Assembly (NCBI GenBank): GCA_007129145.1
Contig: SKWC01000212.1
Span: forward strand, 1 to 5,608
Direction of reading: 5' to 3'
Origin: Rubritepida sp.
Lineage (GTDB): Bacteria; Pseudomonadota; Alphaproteobacteria; Acetobacterales; Acetobacteraceae
DNA length: 5,608 nucleotides
Notes under the pieces: model-generated
Told to the model about the DNA's origin: nothing
The model's input: the letters and a program-made list of their open reading frames with translations, nothing else
The model's database searches: none
In this document: positions 4,957 through 5,608 of the stretch, one piece after another
Position numbering within the stretch: position 1 is the first letter of the stretch
Layout of the letters: each line of letters opens with the position of its first letter
Made by a program: the position numbers and the translations under genes

Positions 4957-5608
4957 GCCACGTCCCGGTCATGCTGGAGGAGGTGCTGGCCACCCTCGCC
5001 CCCCGGGCGGGCGAGGTGATCCTGGACGGCACCTTCGGCGGCGGCGGCTACAGCCGCGCCTTCCTCGAAGCCACCCCCTGCACGGTGTGGGCCATGGACC
5101 GCGACCCCGAGGCCATCGCGCGCGGGGCCGAGCTCGCGGCCCGCTTCCCCGGGCGGCTGCACCTGGTCGAGGGGCGCTTCGGCGACATGCTGACGCATCT
5201 CGAGGCACGCGGGGTGCGCGCGCTGGATGGCGTGGTGCTGGACCTCGGCGTCTCCTCCTTCCAGCTGGACACGCCAGGGCGCGGCTTCTCCTTCCGGACC
5301 GATGGGCCGCTCGACATGCGCATGGGCCGCGACGGGCCCACGGCGGCGGATCTCGTGAACAACCTGCCCGAGCGGGAGCTGGCCAACCTGCTGTGGGAGC
5401 TGGGCGAGGAGCGCCATTCCAGGCGCGTCGCGCGGACCATCGCCGCCGCCCGCGCCGAGGCGCCCTTCACCACCACCGGCCGCCTGGCCGAGGTGATCCG
5501 CCGCGCGGTGCCGCGCGACCCCTCCGGCATCGACGGGGCGACGCGCAGCTTCCAGGCCCTGCGCATCCGCGTGAACGACGAGCTGGGCGAGGTCGAGCGG
5601 GCGCTGGA
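4953..5608 (+). CDS. rsmH: 16S rRNA m4C1402 N4-methyltransferase RsmH (MraW), 3' truncated by window edge
   Basis: The frame is open from ATG (4953) to the window end, giving 218 residues of a protein usually about 310-330 long. RsmH N4-methylates C1402 of 16S rRNA in the decoding centre using S-adenosylmethionine. The opening HVPVMLEEVL is diagnostic. The SAM-binding loop is DGTFGGGGYS (25-34). D49 in MDRD, the VLDLGVSS catalytic-site motif (95-102), SFQLD, GRGFSFR.DGPLDMRM (109-124) and SFQALRIRVNDELGE (199-213) all follow in family order. It overlaps mraZ by ATGA and has GAGGG (4944-4948) four bases upstream, so it is translationally coupled and belongs to the mraZ operon. ftsL and ftsI would be expected downstream of the window. 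Confidence 0.97.
   Translation, partial: MSHVPVMLEEVLATLAPRAGEVILDGTFGGGGYSRAFLEATPCTVWAMDRDPEAIARGAELAARFPGRLHLVEGRFGDMLTHLEARGVRALDGVVLDLGVSSFQLDTPGRGFSFRTDGPLDMRMGRDGPTAADLVNNLPERELANLLWELGEERHSRRVARTIAAARAEAPFTTTGRLAEVIRRAVPRDPSGIDGATRSFQALRIRVNDELGEVERAL

Overview
The window is very GC-rich and densely coded, with few gaps, ATGA stop/start overlaps and third codon positions that are nearly all G or C. The order J-domain protein, peptidoglycan amidase, RNase P RNA, mraZ, rsmH is the familiar alphaproteobacterial lead-in to the division and cell-wall (dcw) cluster. Together with the GC content this suggests an alphaproteobacterium, possibly a Roseomonas-like member of the Acetobacteraceae. 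The family-level call is inference; no species can be named from the sequence alone.

Left part (1-2485, all + strand): the C-terminal part of a medium-chain dehydrogenase/quinone oxidoreductase overlaps holC (DNA polymerase III chi subunit) by an ATGA. After about 70 bases comes a TerB plus J-domain co-chaperone that probably starts at a TTG. Seven bases later comes an AmpD/AmiD-type zinc amidase with a C-terminal peptidoglycan-binding domain.

Middle part (2486-3760): an unrecognised - strand gene runs convergent to the amidase. It has several small-residue-rich hydrophobic stretches, and its last ~38 codons lie in another frame, which indicates a one-base deletion or a sequencing error. It separates the amidase from rnpB, which usually sit close together, so it looks like accessory cargo. 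Its promoter and the rnpB promoter are back to back around a small perfect dyad.

Right part (3761-5608): a complete type A RNase P RNA (rnpB) closed by a perfect 17-bp P1 helix. A ~330-base regulatory region follows, then mraZ and the 5' two thirds of rsmH, joined by an ATGA overlap. The mraZ upstream region carries a strictly 10-bp-phased array of CCC(A) units (TGGG on the - strand) lying across a good sigma-70-like promoter. This is the expected geometry of a MraZ autoregulatory operator, but in inverted orientation. The ~160-base leader that would follow can fold into strong hairpins, one of them reaching the G-rich tract before the mraZ start.

I see no phage, insertion sequence, CRISPR array, tRNA or clearly novel multi-gene system. 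The most interesting items are the phased operator, the structured mraZ leader, and the frameshifted unknown gene with its shared divergent promoter.
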